From positions 37,101-101,100 of the forward strand of contig JBBDWK010000071.1 of the NCBI GenBank assembly GCA_040902885.1: a stretch of DNA of 64,000 nucleotides, written 5' to 3'. Numbering within the stretch: the stretch's first letter is position 1; every line of letters begins with the position of its first letter. Shown here in pieces: positions 44,896-55,242 of this stretch. The position numbers were made by a program, and so were the translations under genes. Source of the DNA: JBBDWK01 sp040902885. GTDB lineage: Bacteria; Acidobacteriota; Terriglobia; Bryobacterales; Bryobacteraceae. Under the pieces are notes generated by a model. It ran no database searches. It saw only the letters and a program-made list of their open reading frames with translations, and had not been told where the DNA came from.

Positions 44896-47800
44896 ATGCC
44901 GGAAACGCCCTTCGTCCACCTCCATTGCCATACCGATTACTCCCTGCTTGACGGCGCCTGCGAAATCGGACAGCTCATGGACCTGGTGGCCGCCCAGGGC
45001 ATGCCCGCCGTCGCCATGACCGACCACGGCAACCTCTTCGGCGCAGTCCAGTTCTACGATACGGCCAAGGCTAAAGGCGTACACCCTGTGATCGGGTGCG
45101 AGGTCTACGTTTCGCAGCAGGGGCAGAAGGTGCGGTCCGATACGGACCGGTATAACCACTTGGTTCTTCTCTGCGAAAACCAGGCGGGCTACCGCAATCT
45201 CGTGGAGCTGGTCTCTAGCGGATTTCTTGAAGGTTTCTACTACAAACCGCGCATCGATAAGGACCTGCTGGCACGTCACTCCAAGGGCCTGATCGCGATG
45301 TCCGCCTGCCTCCGAGGAGATGTGAACGAGACCATCCTGGCGGACCGCTACGAAGACGCCCGGCGCCTGGCCTATACCTACCTCGACATATTCGGGCGCG
45401 ATAACTTTTTTCTCGAAATTCAGGATCACGGTCTCGAGCAGGATAAGCGCCTCACCCCGGCCGTGAACCGGATCTCGCAGGAAAGCGGCATTCCGCTGGT
45501 TGCGACCAACGATTCCCACTATCTGCGGCGCGAAGACGCCCGGCCGCACGAGATCCTCATGTGCATCCAGACCGGCAAGACCATGAGCGATCCCTCTCAC
45601 ATGCGATGGAGCAATCCCGATTTTTATTTGAAGTCGCGGGCCGAGATGATGCAGCTTTTCGGAGAGCTCGAGGACGCCGTGAACCGGCCATGGGAGATCG
45701 CCCAGCGCTGCCAGGTGAAGCTTGAAAAAGTCAAAGAGCCGTTCCCCAGATTCGATGTGCCCGCGGAACACTCCACCGATACTTACTTCGCCTATGTCGC
45801 CCGCCAGGGTTTCGAGAAGCGGCGTCCGAGGCTGGAGGCCCGCCGCGCCGCGGGCCGCCTGAAGTACGATCTGGCCGAGTACGTGGAGCGTCTGGATCGC
45901 GAGATCACCATGATCCAGCAGATGAAATTTTCGGGCTACTTCCTGATCGTCTGGGATTTCATCCGCTTCGCAAAATCGATCCACATCCCCGTCGGCCCCG
46001 GCCGTGGATCGGCCGCCGGCAGCCTGGTCAGCTACGCCATGGAGATCACGGATATCGATCCTCTCGAGTACGGTCTCCTTTTCGAGCGCTTCCTCAATCC
46101 CGAGCGCATCAGCATGCCGGACATCGACATCGATTTTTGCATGAACCGGCGCGGCGAGGTGATCCAATACGTAACGGAAAAATACGGCCGCGAGCAGGTA
46201 GCGCAGATCATCACCTTTAATACTTTCGGCGCCAGAGCGGCGATCAAGGACGTGGGCCGCGCGCTGGATATGAGCTTCGCGGAGGTGGACCGCGTCACAA
46301 AGCTTGTCCCAAATGTGCTGAACATACGTCTCGAGGAGGCGCTCAAGACCGAACCCGGATTCGAGATTGCGTCCAAGAAAGATCCCCGCGTCGGCGATGT
46401 GCTGGGCGTGGCGCAGCGCATTGAAGGCATGGCGCGCAACTCCTCGGTTCACGCCGCGGGCGTCGTTATCGCGCCCGAGCCTCTGCGGCAACTGGTTCCC
46501 CTGGCCCGCACGAACAAGGACGAAGTGGTCACCCAGTTCGACATGAACAGTCTCGAGAAGCTGTCGCTTCTCAAGATGGACTTCCTCGGGCTGACCACGC
46601 TGACAGTTATCGACGAAGCGCTCAAGCTGATCGAGAAGCACCGCGGCGTGAAGTTGGTGCTCGAAGATCTGCCGCTCGACGATCCCAAAAGCTACGAGAT
46701 TTTCACCAAGGGCTACACCAGCGGCGTGTTTCAGTTCGAGTCCGCGGGCATGCGCGACATCCTGCGCCGCTACCAGCCCACACGCATTGAAGATCTCACG
46801 GCGCTGAACGCGCTCTATCGTCCGGGCCCCATTCAGGGCGGCATGATCGATGACTTCATCGACCGCAAGCACGGCCGCAAAAACGTCGCCTACGATCTGC
46901 CGGTCCTGCAGGAGATTCTGGAGGAGACCTACGGCGTCATCGTCTACCAGGAACAGGTGATGCAGATCTCCAATCGCCTGGCGGGTTATTCGCTGGGCGA
47001 AGCCGACATTCTCCGCCGCGCCATGGGCAAGAAGAAAGCGGAGGAGATGGATGCGCAGCGCGAGCGATTCATAAAGGGCGCGCTCGAAAAAGGCTATCCC
47101 CAGAAAAAGGTCGAGAAGATTTTCGACCTGATGGCTCAGTTCGCGGGTTATGGTTTCAACAAGTCGCACTCCGCCGCCTACGCTTTCCTGGCCTATGTCA
47201 CGGCCTATCTAAAGGCTCACTACCCGGTGGATTTCATGGCCGCGCTGCTGACGTCGGAAACGGGCAACATCGCGAAGATCGTGAAGTACATCAACGAATG
47301 CCGCGAGATGAGCATCACCGTGCTCCCGCCGGATGTAAACCACAGCGATTGGAACTTCACGCCGGATGGGAATGCCATTCGCTTCGGCTTGGGCGCGGTG
47401 AAGAACCTCGGGCCATCGGCCGGCGAGGCGATTACGGCGGCTCGCGAGAAGATAGCGCGTTTCCGGACCCTGTACGAATTTTGTGAAACGGTCGAAGTTT
47501 CGAGCGTGAACCGGCGCATCCTCGAAAGCCTGATACGGGCCGGCGCGATGGACAGCCTGGGCGGAACGCGCGCCCAGCTCTTTGCCGCCGTGGAGAGCGC
47601 CATGGAATCCGGCCAGCGCGCCGGGAAGGACCGGGAACATGGTCAGGAAGGCCTGTTCGGCCATTTTGAGATGGATGAGGCGCCGCCGGAAAGGCCGTTG
47701 CCGAACGTCCCCGAGTGGAGCGGCCGCGACAAGCTTCAAGGTGAAAAAGACATGCTCGGCTTCTATGTGACCGGCCATCCGCTCGATCACTACCGCTCCA

Positions 47801-48360
47801 AGATCCAGGAGCTGGCCTCGCACCACAGTTCGAATCTGGAGGAACTGGAGAAGGGCGCTCCCGTAGCGTTGTGCGGCCTCCTCACCGGCATTCAGCGGCG
47901 CCGGAACAAGGAGGGCAAGCCGTGGGCTTCGGCGCAGTTGGAAGACCTCAACGGCAGTCTTGAGTTGATGGTCTTCACCACACAGTACGAACGGCTGGCG
48001 CCTTCGCTGATCGAAGATCAGGCCGTTCTGGTGCGCGGATCGGTTCTGCCGGAAGAAAATGCCGCGCCGAAGATCTCGGTGCAGGAGATCACGCCGCTGG
48101 ACGTGGCGCGTATCGATCTCCCAACCCTGATTTCCATCCGCGTCTGGCTGGGCCGCAACGGGGATACCGATCCGGCCTCCGCTCTGCGCCAGCTCTTCGA
48201 GCGGAAGCCGGGCGAGACGGCGGTGCGCCTGCGCCTGGAGCAGCCGCGCGACTTCACTGTGGTTCTGGACGTTCCCCTGAAGGTCCAGCCCGACCGCGAG
48301 TTCATGGACAATCTGCAACAGATTTGCGGTTCGGACGCCCTGGAAATCCTGGCCAACTGA
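44896..48360 (+). CDS. dnaE: DNA polymerase III alpha subunit
   Basis: Replicative polymerase, 1154 residues, a normal length. The PHP domain opens with HLHCHTDYSLLDGACEIGQ. The palm holds PVGPGRGSAAGSLVSYA and the catalytic aspartates in MPDIDIDF at about residues 406-412. The fingers (KKAEEMDAQRERFIKG), the tandem helix-hairpin-helix region (about 830-930) and an OB fold (about 990-1070; VALCGLLTGIQRRRN) follow. ATG is at 44896 with a TTG just before it. No Shine-Dalgarno site is visible, and a TATACT-like stretch lies within 20 bases, so the message may be leaderless. Confidence 0.97.
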   Translation: MPETPFVHLHCHTDYSLLDGACEIGQLMDLVAAQGMPAVAMTDHGNLFGAVQFYDTAKAKGVHPVIGCEVYVSQQGQKVRSDTDRYNHLVLLCENQAGYRNLVELVSSGFLEGFYYKPRIDKDLLARHSKGLIAMSACLRGDVNETILADRYEDARRLAYTYLDIFGRDNFFLEIQDHGLEQDKRLTPAVNRISQESGIPLVATNDSHYLRREDARPHEILMCIQTGKTMSDPSHMRWSNPDFYLKSRAEMMQLFGELEDAVNRPWEIAQRCQVKLEKVKEPFPRFDVPAEHSTDTYFAYVARQGFEKRRPRLEARRAAGRLKYDLAEYVERLDREITMIQQMKFSGYFLIVWDFIRFAKSIHIPVGPGRGSAAGSLVSYAMEITDIDPLEYGLLFERFLNPERISMPDIDIDFCMNRRGEVIQYVTEKYGREQVAQIITFNTFGARAAIKDVGRALDMSFAEVDRVTKLVPNVLNIRLEEALKTEPGFEIASKKDPRVGDVLGVAQRIEGMARNSSVHAAGVVIAPEPLRQLVPLARTNKDEVVTQFDMNSLEKLSLLKMDFLGLTTLTVIDEALKLIEKHRGVKLVLEDLPLDDPKSYEIFTKGYTSGVFQFESAGMRDILRRYQPTRIEDLTALNALYRPGPIQGGMIDDFIDRKHGRKNVAYDLPVLQEILEETYGVIVYQEQVMQISNRLAGYSLGEADILRRAMGKKKAEEMDAQRERFIKGALEKGYPQKKVEKIFDLMAQFAGYGFNKSHSAAYAFLAYVTAYLKAHYPVDFMAALLTSETGNIAKIVKYINECREMSITVLPPDVNHSDWNFTPDGNAIRFGLGAVKNLGPSAGEAITAAREKIARFRTLYEFCETVEVSSVNRRILESLIRAGAMDSLGGTRAQLFAAVESAMESGQRAGKDREHGQEGLFGHFEMDEAPPERPLPNVPEWSGRDKLQGEKDMLGFYVTGHPLDHYRSKIQELASHHSSNLEELEKGAPVALCGLLTGIQRRRNKEGKPWASAQLEDLNGSLELMVFTTQYERLAPSLIEDQAVLVRGSVLPEENAAPKISVQEITPLDVARIDLPTLISIRVWLGRNGDTDPASALRQLFERKPGETAVRLRLEQPRDFTVVLDVPLKVQPDREFMDNLQQICGSDALEILAN

Positions 48361-48402
48361 TCTTTGCGCGTATTCAACTGAGGGGGTTATCATGGAAATG
48401 CG

Positions 48403-48786
48403 ATGAATCCGTACAAGAGAAGTATCGGTCCGCCTCCGCCGCCTCCCAGAACAGGCTTGGTAACTACCTCGCCGCCCCCTGGGTTCGAGCACCGGCAAAC
48501 GACGGTCGAGTCGTTCACCAAACGAATTCAGAATCGTTATTACAGAGATCAGGTCATCCATCTGGATGGCTACACATTCGACAATTGCTGTTTCAACAAC
48601 TGCACATTAGTCACTGAAACCGGAGCCTTCGCCCTTAAGCAATGTGCTTTTGTGAATAATTGCAAAATCGAGTACGGGCCGCTCGCCGTCCGGATAATCA
48701 AGTTATGGAACATCTTCAACTTGAACGTGAATTGGCCGTCATTCAATCCGGCCAGAGATTTGGATGGCTCGGTTACCATCGAGTAG
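48403..48786 (+). CDS. Small unknown protein with pentapeptide-like repeats
   Basis: Protein of 127 residues starting 42 bases after dnaE. A Pro-rich N-terminus (IGPPPPPPRTGL) is followed by a stretch with the hydrophobic/aromatic spacing of a short beta-helix: FDNCCFNNCTLV, then FALKQCAFVNNCKIEY, and a hydrophobic end (VRIIKLWNIFNLNV). Five cysteines lie in the repeats. The best ribosome site (GAGGGGG, 48380-48386) is spaced for the small ATG at 48392 (MEMR, stop) whose TGA overlaps this gene's ATG, so translation may be coupled. I cannot assign a function. Confidence 0.6.
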   Translation: MNPYKRSIGPPPPPPRTGLVTTSPPPGFEHRQTTVESFTKRIQNRYYRDQVIHLDGYTFDNCCFNNCTLVTETGAFALKQCAFVNNCKIEYGPLAVRIIKLWNIFNLNVNWPSFNPARDLDGSVTIE

Positions 48787-49051
48787 TTTCCTCCTCCATT
48801 TGACGGGTCTGTTGCGTTCGTCGCATGCTCTAATCGGCGTTCTGGCGTTTGCATGTCTTGCCCTCTGTTGGATCTGCCTTAGGCATTCCTTTGAGTTCGG
48901 GGCTTACGTAGCGTGCGCGTTGCTTGTGGTAATGGTGATCGTAGTTGCTATCCGTTACCTCTGGAAGGGGCCTGAGTCCGAACGTTCTCAACCCCATTTA
49001 TTCGCTGTCCCAGTACCAAACCCATGTCGAAGCGCGGATACTGAACGTTGA
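48764..49051 (+). CDS. Small two-helix membrane protein, possibly frameshifted
   Basis: Frame of 95 residues overlapping the previous gene by 23 bases. It has two hydrophobic segments (ALIGVLAFACLALCWICL and VACALLVVMVIVVAI) and then RYLWKGPESE before a tail that looks less protein-like (PCRSADTER). In the next frame a polar, well-formed sequence continues to 49256, so this may be the membrane half of a protein whose reading frame shifts between 48939 and 49051. Unknown function. Confidence 0.4.
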   Translation: MARLPSSSFLLHLTGLLRSSHALIGVLAFACLALCWICLRHSFEFGAYVACALLVVMVIVVAIRYLWKGPESERSQPHLFAVPVPNPCRSADTER

Positions 49052-49256
49052 GCCGGGCGCCATGGAGCAGATGGGTTTGCTAGACCATTTGCGGGCAACT
49101 GTGGAACACCGGCAACCGCCGGCGCTGCCCTCAGGCGTCGTTGAGGGACTGGCCTCAGACCCCGCCGCGATTCGGGAAGTGTCGGCTGAAGAAGCCGAGA
49201 AGCTTCGGGAGGAGGACAGCTCTCCTCCCGCTTCGGCGGCCGGACTCCAGTCATAG
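48945..49256 (+). CDS. Unknown polar protein, possible C-terminal half of the membrane protein
   Basis: Frame of up to 103 residues without an ATG near its beginning (TTG at 48945). The core PIYSLSQYQTHVEARILNVEP and SAEEAEKLREEDSSPPASA reads as a soluble helical domain. It overlaps the membrane-protein frame by about 107 bases. It is either a separate gene with a poor start or the continuation of that frame after a one-base slip. It ends 63 bases before ilvD. Confidence 0.4.
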   Translation: MLSVTSGRGLSPNVLNPIYSLSQYQTHVEARILNVEPGAMEQMGLLDHLRATVEHRQPPALPSGVVEGLASDPAAIREVSAEEAEKLREEDSSPPASAAGLQS

Positions 49257-49319
49257 AAGACATTCTGGCGGGGCACGGCCAGCACCCACCTGGCTGGCGT
49301 GCAGTAAAATGGTAGTTTC

Positions 49320-51011
<1,692 letters not shown>

Positions 51012-51023
51012 GGACCCCACCGT

Positions 51024-51806
51024 TTGCGATTGCTCTTCATCGGCGATATCTTCGGCGCGCCTGGGCGCCGGATTGTGGCCGACCACTGCCGGGACATTGT
51101 AGCGGTGCAGGGCATCGACCTGGTGATTGCCAACGTGGAGAACGCGGCCGGGGGATTCGGCATTACCCCCGCGCTTGCCGAAGAGATTCTGGCATCGGGG
51201 GTGGATGTGATGACCTCCGGCAATCACATCTGGGACAAGAAAGAGATCCTGGACTATCTGGACCGCCAGCCGAAGCTGCTGCGCCCGGCCAACTACCCCG
51301 GCGATTCCCCGGGTAATGGCTGGATCGTAACGCAGGCTCGCAACGGCGCCGCCTGCGCGATCATCAACCTTCAGGGCCGCAGCCACATGCTGCCCATCGA
51401 TTGCCCGTTTCGCAAAGCGGATGAAATTCTCGCCGCGTTGCCGCGGGAAATCGTCGTGCGCTTCGTCGACTTTCATGCCGAGCTGACGAGCGAGAAGACG
51501 GCCATGGGCTGGCATCTCGACGGCCGCGTCAGTGCGGTGATTGGAACTCACACCCATGTTCCGACGGCCGACACCCGCGTGCTGCCAGGGGGCACTGCCT
51601 ACCAGAGCGACGTCGGGATGACCGGTCCGTACGACTCGGTGATCGGCGTCGAAAAGCAGATCATTTTGCAGCGCTTTCTTACCGGGCTGCCGGTGCGCAT
51701 GGAAGCAGCCAAAGGAAAGCCGGAGCTGCATTCGGTCATCGTCGACGTGGATGAGAATACCGGCAAGGCTGTCGCCATTCGCCGCCACACGATTCAAGGC
51801 GACTGA
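51024..51806 (+). CDS. YmdB-like metallophosphoesterase (TIGR00282 type)
   Basis: Dinuclear-metal phosphodiesterase, 260 residues, starting with TTG at 51024 because no ATG precedes the conserved N-terminus RLLFIGDIFGAPGRR. Other metal-site motifs: VENAAGGFG, TSGNHIWD, RFVDFHAELTSEKTA, VIGTHTHVPTAD and YQSDVGMTGPYDSVIG. The Bacillus relative cleaves cyclic nucleotides and affects biofilm and motility choice. GAGG at about 51010-51013 overlaps the ilvD stop. In many genomes this gene neighbours rny; here it sits behind ilvD. Confidence 0.93.
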   Translation: MRLLFIGDIFGAPGRRIVADHCRDIVAVQGIDLVIANVENAAGGFGITPALAEEILASGVDVMTSGNHIWDKKEILDYLDRQPKLLRPANYPGDSPGNGWIVTQARNGAACAIINLQGRSHMLPIDCPFRKADEILAALPREIVVRFVDFHAELTSEKTAMGWHLDGRVSAVIGTHTHVPTADTRVLPGGTAYQSDVGMTGPYDSVIGVEKQIILQRFLTGLPVRMEAAKGKPELHSVIVDVDENTGKAVAIRRHTIQGD

Positions 51807-51873
51807 CTCGCCGGCGTAAATTTCGCCGCCCGCATCATTAATGAACTTTAATCGTACGAAGTCAGGTAGACGA

Positions 51874-51901
51874 TTGACCCTTCCGCAGACCCCGTTATAC
51901 G
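51874..51901 (+). promoter_or_regulatory. Putative promoter of receptor 4
   Basis: TTGACC (51874-51879) and TATACG (51896-51901) are 16 bases apart, about 40 bases before the receptor ATG. A short inverted repeat, AGACCC (51887-51892) and GGGTCT (51915-51920) followed by CTTTT, spans the likely start point and may be an attenuator-like hairpin or an operator. Confidence 0.4.
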
Positions 51902-51941
51902 CTTGGCGGCAGCAGGGTCTCTTTTCGTCTCGAGGTTCATT

Positions 51942-54900
51942 ATGAAGGCCATCCGTCAACTGTTCGTCTGGATTCTTGGGGCTGCTTTGTCCGCGGTTCC
52001 AGCCGTTGCACAGACCACGTTCGCCAGTATCACCGGAACAATCACGGATTCGGGCGGCGCGGTCATTCCCAACGTCACCGTCGAGGCGACGCACGTAGCC
52101 AGCAACTACAAATACACCGTGGCTTCCAACGAAGCCGGCGCCTACACACTGGCGCAGCTCCGCGAGGGCGAGTACGTCCTGCGGGCCGTGTCGTCCGGGT
52201 TTCAGGAGTTCGTTGTTCAGGGCATCCAGCTCGTCTCGCGCGACCAGCGCCGGATTGACGTTCAGTTGCAGGTCGGCGCTGTGGAAACGCGCATTGAGGT
52301 TTCGACGGGGGCGACGCTGATCGAGACCGAGACGGCGCGCATCGGCGACACCAAGGGCGCGGACATGCTGAAGTCTCTGCCGCTCAACTCCCGTTCGCTG
52401 TACAACTTCCTCGGCTTGACTCCGGGAGTGGTGGCGGCGGGGGACGGCATTGCCTCGCGCCGCTTTGCCGGAAGCCGCCTCAATCAGTCCGAGCAGTCGA
52501 TCGACGGAATCACCGTAAGTAACGGCTTTGACGGCACGCAGATTTCACCGCTGGTGAGCTACATCGAGAGCTTTCAGGAAGTGCGGGTTGACATGGCCAA
52601 CAATACGGCCGATATCGGCAGCGTCGGCCAGGTGACGGTCATTTCGAAGAGTGGCTCGAACGATTTTCACGGCAACGTGTTCGACTACTATTCCACGCCG
52701 TGGTTCCGCGCCCGCGACCCGTTCGCGGCGCAGCGCGGCACCGGCATCACCCACACGCCGGGCGTTTCGGCGGGCGGTCCGATTCTGATTCCGGGTCTCT
52801 ATGACGGCCGCAACCGCAGTTTCTTCTTCGGGTCGTTTGAAACCTCTCGCGGCAGCCAGGTGCTGCAACTGCTAAATCCCACCGTGCCGCTGCCGTCGTG
52901 GCGGGCGGGAAATTTCTCCGGCGAAACGGCGGTGTTGCGCGACCCCTTCGCCGGCGGCGCTCCTTTCGCGGGCAATATCATTCCCGCGTCCCGGATCAAC
53001 CCGGTAAGCCAGCGCTATCAGGACCGCTTCTATCCGCTCCCCAACTTCGGCGACAGCACACGCCTTGCGGCCCAGAATTACCGCGAACAGATCACCCGCG
53101 ACTTCAATCCCAACACCTACTACACAACCCGGATCGACCACCGCTTCAGCGATAAGAGCTTTTTGTTCGGCCGCTGGACCTGGAACCGGTCCCACAGCCG
53201 GGAGTACGAGAGCAACCTGCCTACCGTCGGCATTCGCTGGCAAACGCGCGACACTCGTGCTCTCAACCTGTCTTATACCCACACGATCTCGTCGAACCTG
53301 ATCTCGGAGACGCGCTGGGGCTATGCCTATAACGACAATCCGCGCAATGGACCCCTTGTGGGTCAAGAGGTGATCAGTCAACTGGGCATCACCGGCCTGG
53401 TTCCCGACCTGCCGGACATCAACGGCCTGCTGGATGTCAGTTGGGTAGGCGTCGGGCTGACGCGCGTGCAGCAGACGCCGTGGCGCCATCCGGGTTTCAA
53501 GAACCACTTCCAGCAGATTCAGGAGCACCTCAACTGGTACCGCGGCAAGCACGCTCTCAAGACCGGCTTTCAGGTCAGCCGCGTCAATTTCCAGGATCAG
53601 AACGCCAATGACGCTCTGTTCGGCCGGGTTAACTTCTCCAACCGGTTCACAGGCCATGCGTATGGAGACTTCCTGCTCGGGGCGCCGACGAACATGAACC
53701 GTGCGTTTCCGCCCCTTCTGATCGATGAGTCGCGGTGGTCGTACGAGTTCTTTGCCACCGACGACTGGAAAGTGACGCCGACCCTCACGATGAACCTGGG
53801 CGTGCGCTACGAACTGAAGCCGGGCTATACGGAGCGTAACGGGCGTCTTGCCATCTTCGACATCGGCTCCGGGCGCATTGTCGTGCCGGATGGATCGCTC
53901 GGGCGCGTGAGCCCGCTGGTGCCGGCGGGATACGTGGATATCGTGGAGGCCAGCCAGGCCGGGTATTCGTCCAGCCGGCTGATGGACCTCGACAAGAATA
54001 ATCTCGCGCCGCGGATCGGTATCGCATGGCGGCCCTTGGGTCCCAACACAGTGATTCGAGCGGGGTACGGCTTCTTCTACGATGTAGTGGTGCGGGCGCC
54101 GTCGGCGGGTGGATCGCCGTTTGTCCTCAATGAGCCGCAGGCCACAAATCCAACCGGCGTCCCCGCCGTTGTCTTCCCTCGCATATTTCCGGATCAGGGA
54201 GGGCAATTGTCAACCATCGGGCTGCCGTCGGCCATCCGCAAGGATATCCGCGTGCCGTTCTCGATGCAGTACAACTTCACCATCGAGCACCAGCGTTGGA
54301 ACACCGGCTTCCGCATGTCCTATATCGGAACCAACACGAGGCAGGGCGAGTGGGGGTACAACATCAACGCGCCACTGCCGAGCGACCAGCCGTTCGTCAG
54401 CAAGCCGCGCCTGTTCCCCCGCTATCCGGCGATCACATACATTTCGAACGGCGCCGGCCATCAGTACCATTCCTATACCGCCGAGATCGAGCGGCGGTGG
54501 CTGAACGGCTTCAGCTATCAGTGGTCGTGGGTGTGGGCGCGGGACATCGGAGATCTCGAGCGCGGCGCCTCTCCGGAGAACCCGTATGACCGGTCGCGTG
54601 AACGGGGCGTCTGGACGGACATCCCGACCCACCGCGTTACCGGCAACTTGATCTACGAGTTGCCGTTCGGGAAAGGAAAGCCTTTTCTGAATAGCATGGG
54701 CCGGGCGGCGAATCATGTTGTAGGCGGATGGGAGATCAGCGCCATCTACAGCTACTATTCCGGCCAGTTTCTAACACCGCTGTGGACCGGTCCGGACCCG
54801 GTGGGCATCACCTTCACGTCCAGCACGACCGCTCCGACGGTCACGCTGCGTCCCGACCATCTGCGCAACGGCAATCTGCAGAGCGGCGCGCAATCCACGG

Positions 54901-55217
54901 GGCGCTGGTTCGACGCGTCCGCCTTCGCGCCCCCGCAGCGCGGTTCGTTCGGCACCTCGGCGCGCGGCGTCATCGTGGGACCCGATTCGAACATTGTGCA
55001 TTTCGGCCTGGTGAAGTACATCCACCTTACGGAGAGGTTGCGGGCGCGAGCCGAACTGACGGCCACCAACGCATTCAACCACCCAAACTACAGCCTTCCC
55101 AACATGAACATCAGCAACCCGGATAGCGTCGGCGTGATCAGCGACGTGGGTGATACTTCGGGGTTGGACTCCTCCGGCGCCCGCAGCTTCCGCGCGGGCA
55201 TCCGTCTCGAGTGGTAG
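51942..55217 (+). CDS. Oar-like TonB-dependent outer-membrane receptor (receptor 4)
   Basis: Outer-membrane receptor of 1091 residues from the ATG at 51942, with GAGG seven bases upstream. The Sec signal ends VPAVAQTTF. The regulatory-like domain (SITGTITDSGGAVIPNVTVE), plug (about 120-230; NNTADIGSVGQVTVISKSG) and barrel (to SFRAGIRLEW) are complete. The opening TTFASITGTITDSG closely resembles that of receptor 3 (ATFGTITGTVTDSTG). It stands alone: no exported enzyme is next to it, unlike receptors 1-3. It converges with guaA. Confidence 0.93.
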   Translation: MKAIRQLFVWILGAALSAVPAVAQTTFASITGTITDSGGAVIPNVTVEATHVASNYKYTVASNEAGAYTLAQLREGEYVLRAVSSGFQEFVVQGIQLVSRDQRRIDVQLQVGAVETRIEVSTGATLIETETARIGDTKGADMLKSLPLNSRSLYNFLGLTPGVVAAGDGIASRRFAGSRLNQSEQSIDGITVSNGFDGTQISPLVSYIESFQEVRVDMANNTADIGSVGQVTVISKSGSNDFHGNVFDYYSTPWFRARDPFAAQRGTGITHTPGVSAGGPILIPGLYDGRNRSFFFGSFETSRGSQVLQLLNPTVPLPSWRAGNFSGETAVLRDPFAGGAPFAGNIIPASRINPVSQRYQDRFYPLPNFGDSTRLAAQNYREQITRDFNPNTYYTTRIDHRFSDKSFLFGRWTWNRSHSREYESNLPTVGIRWQTRDTRALNLSYTHTISSNLISETRWGYAYNDNPRNGPLVGQEVISQLGITGLVPDLPDINGLLDVSWVGVGLTRVQQTPWRHPGFKNHFQQIQEHLNWYRGKHALKTGFQVSRVNFQDQNANDALFGRVNFSNRFTGHAYGDFLLGAPTNMNRAFPPLLIDESRWSYEFFATDDWKVTPTLTMNLGVRYELKPGYTERNGRLAIFDIGSGRIVVPDGSLGRVSPLVPAGYVDIVEASQAGYSSSRLMDLDKNNLAPRIGIAWRPLGPNTVIRAGYGFFYDVVVRAPSAGGSPFVLNEPQATNPTGVPAVVFPRIFPDQGGQLSTIGLPSAIRKDIRVPFSMQYNFTIEHQRWNTGFRMSYIGTNTRQGEWGYNINAPLPSDQPFVSKPRLFPRYPAITYISNGAGHQYHSYTAEIERRWLNGFSYQWSWVWARDIGDLERGASPENPYDRSRERGVWTDIPTHRVTGNLIYELPFGKGKPFLNSMGRAANHVVGGWEISAIYSYYSGQFLTPLWTGPDPVGITFTSSTTAPTVTLRPDHLRNGNLQSGAQSTGRWFDASAFAPPQRGSFGTSARGVIVGPDSNIVHFGLVKYIHLTERLRARAELTATNAFNHPNYSLPNMNISNPDSVGVISDVGDTSGLDSSGARSFRAGIRLEW

Positions 55218-55242
55218 CGCCCGGCAGGTATCACGCCACGGC

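Noticed and set aside
44659..47169. An 836-codon open frame on the strand opposite dnaE
   Set aside because: It lies fully inside dnaE, lacks any domain signature, and is a by-product of GC-rich codon use; dnaE has all catalytic motifs.
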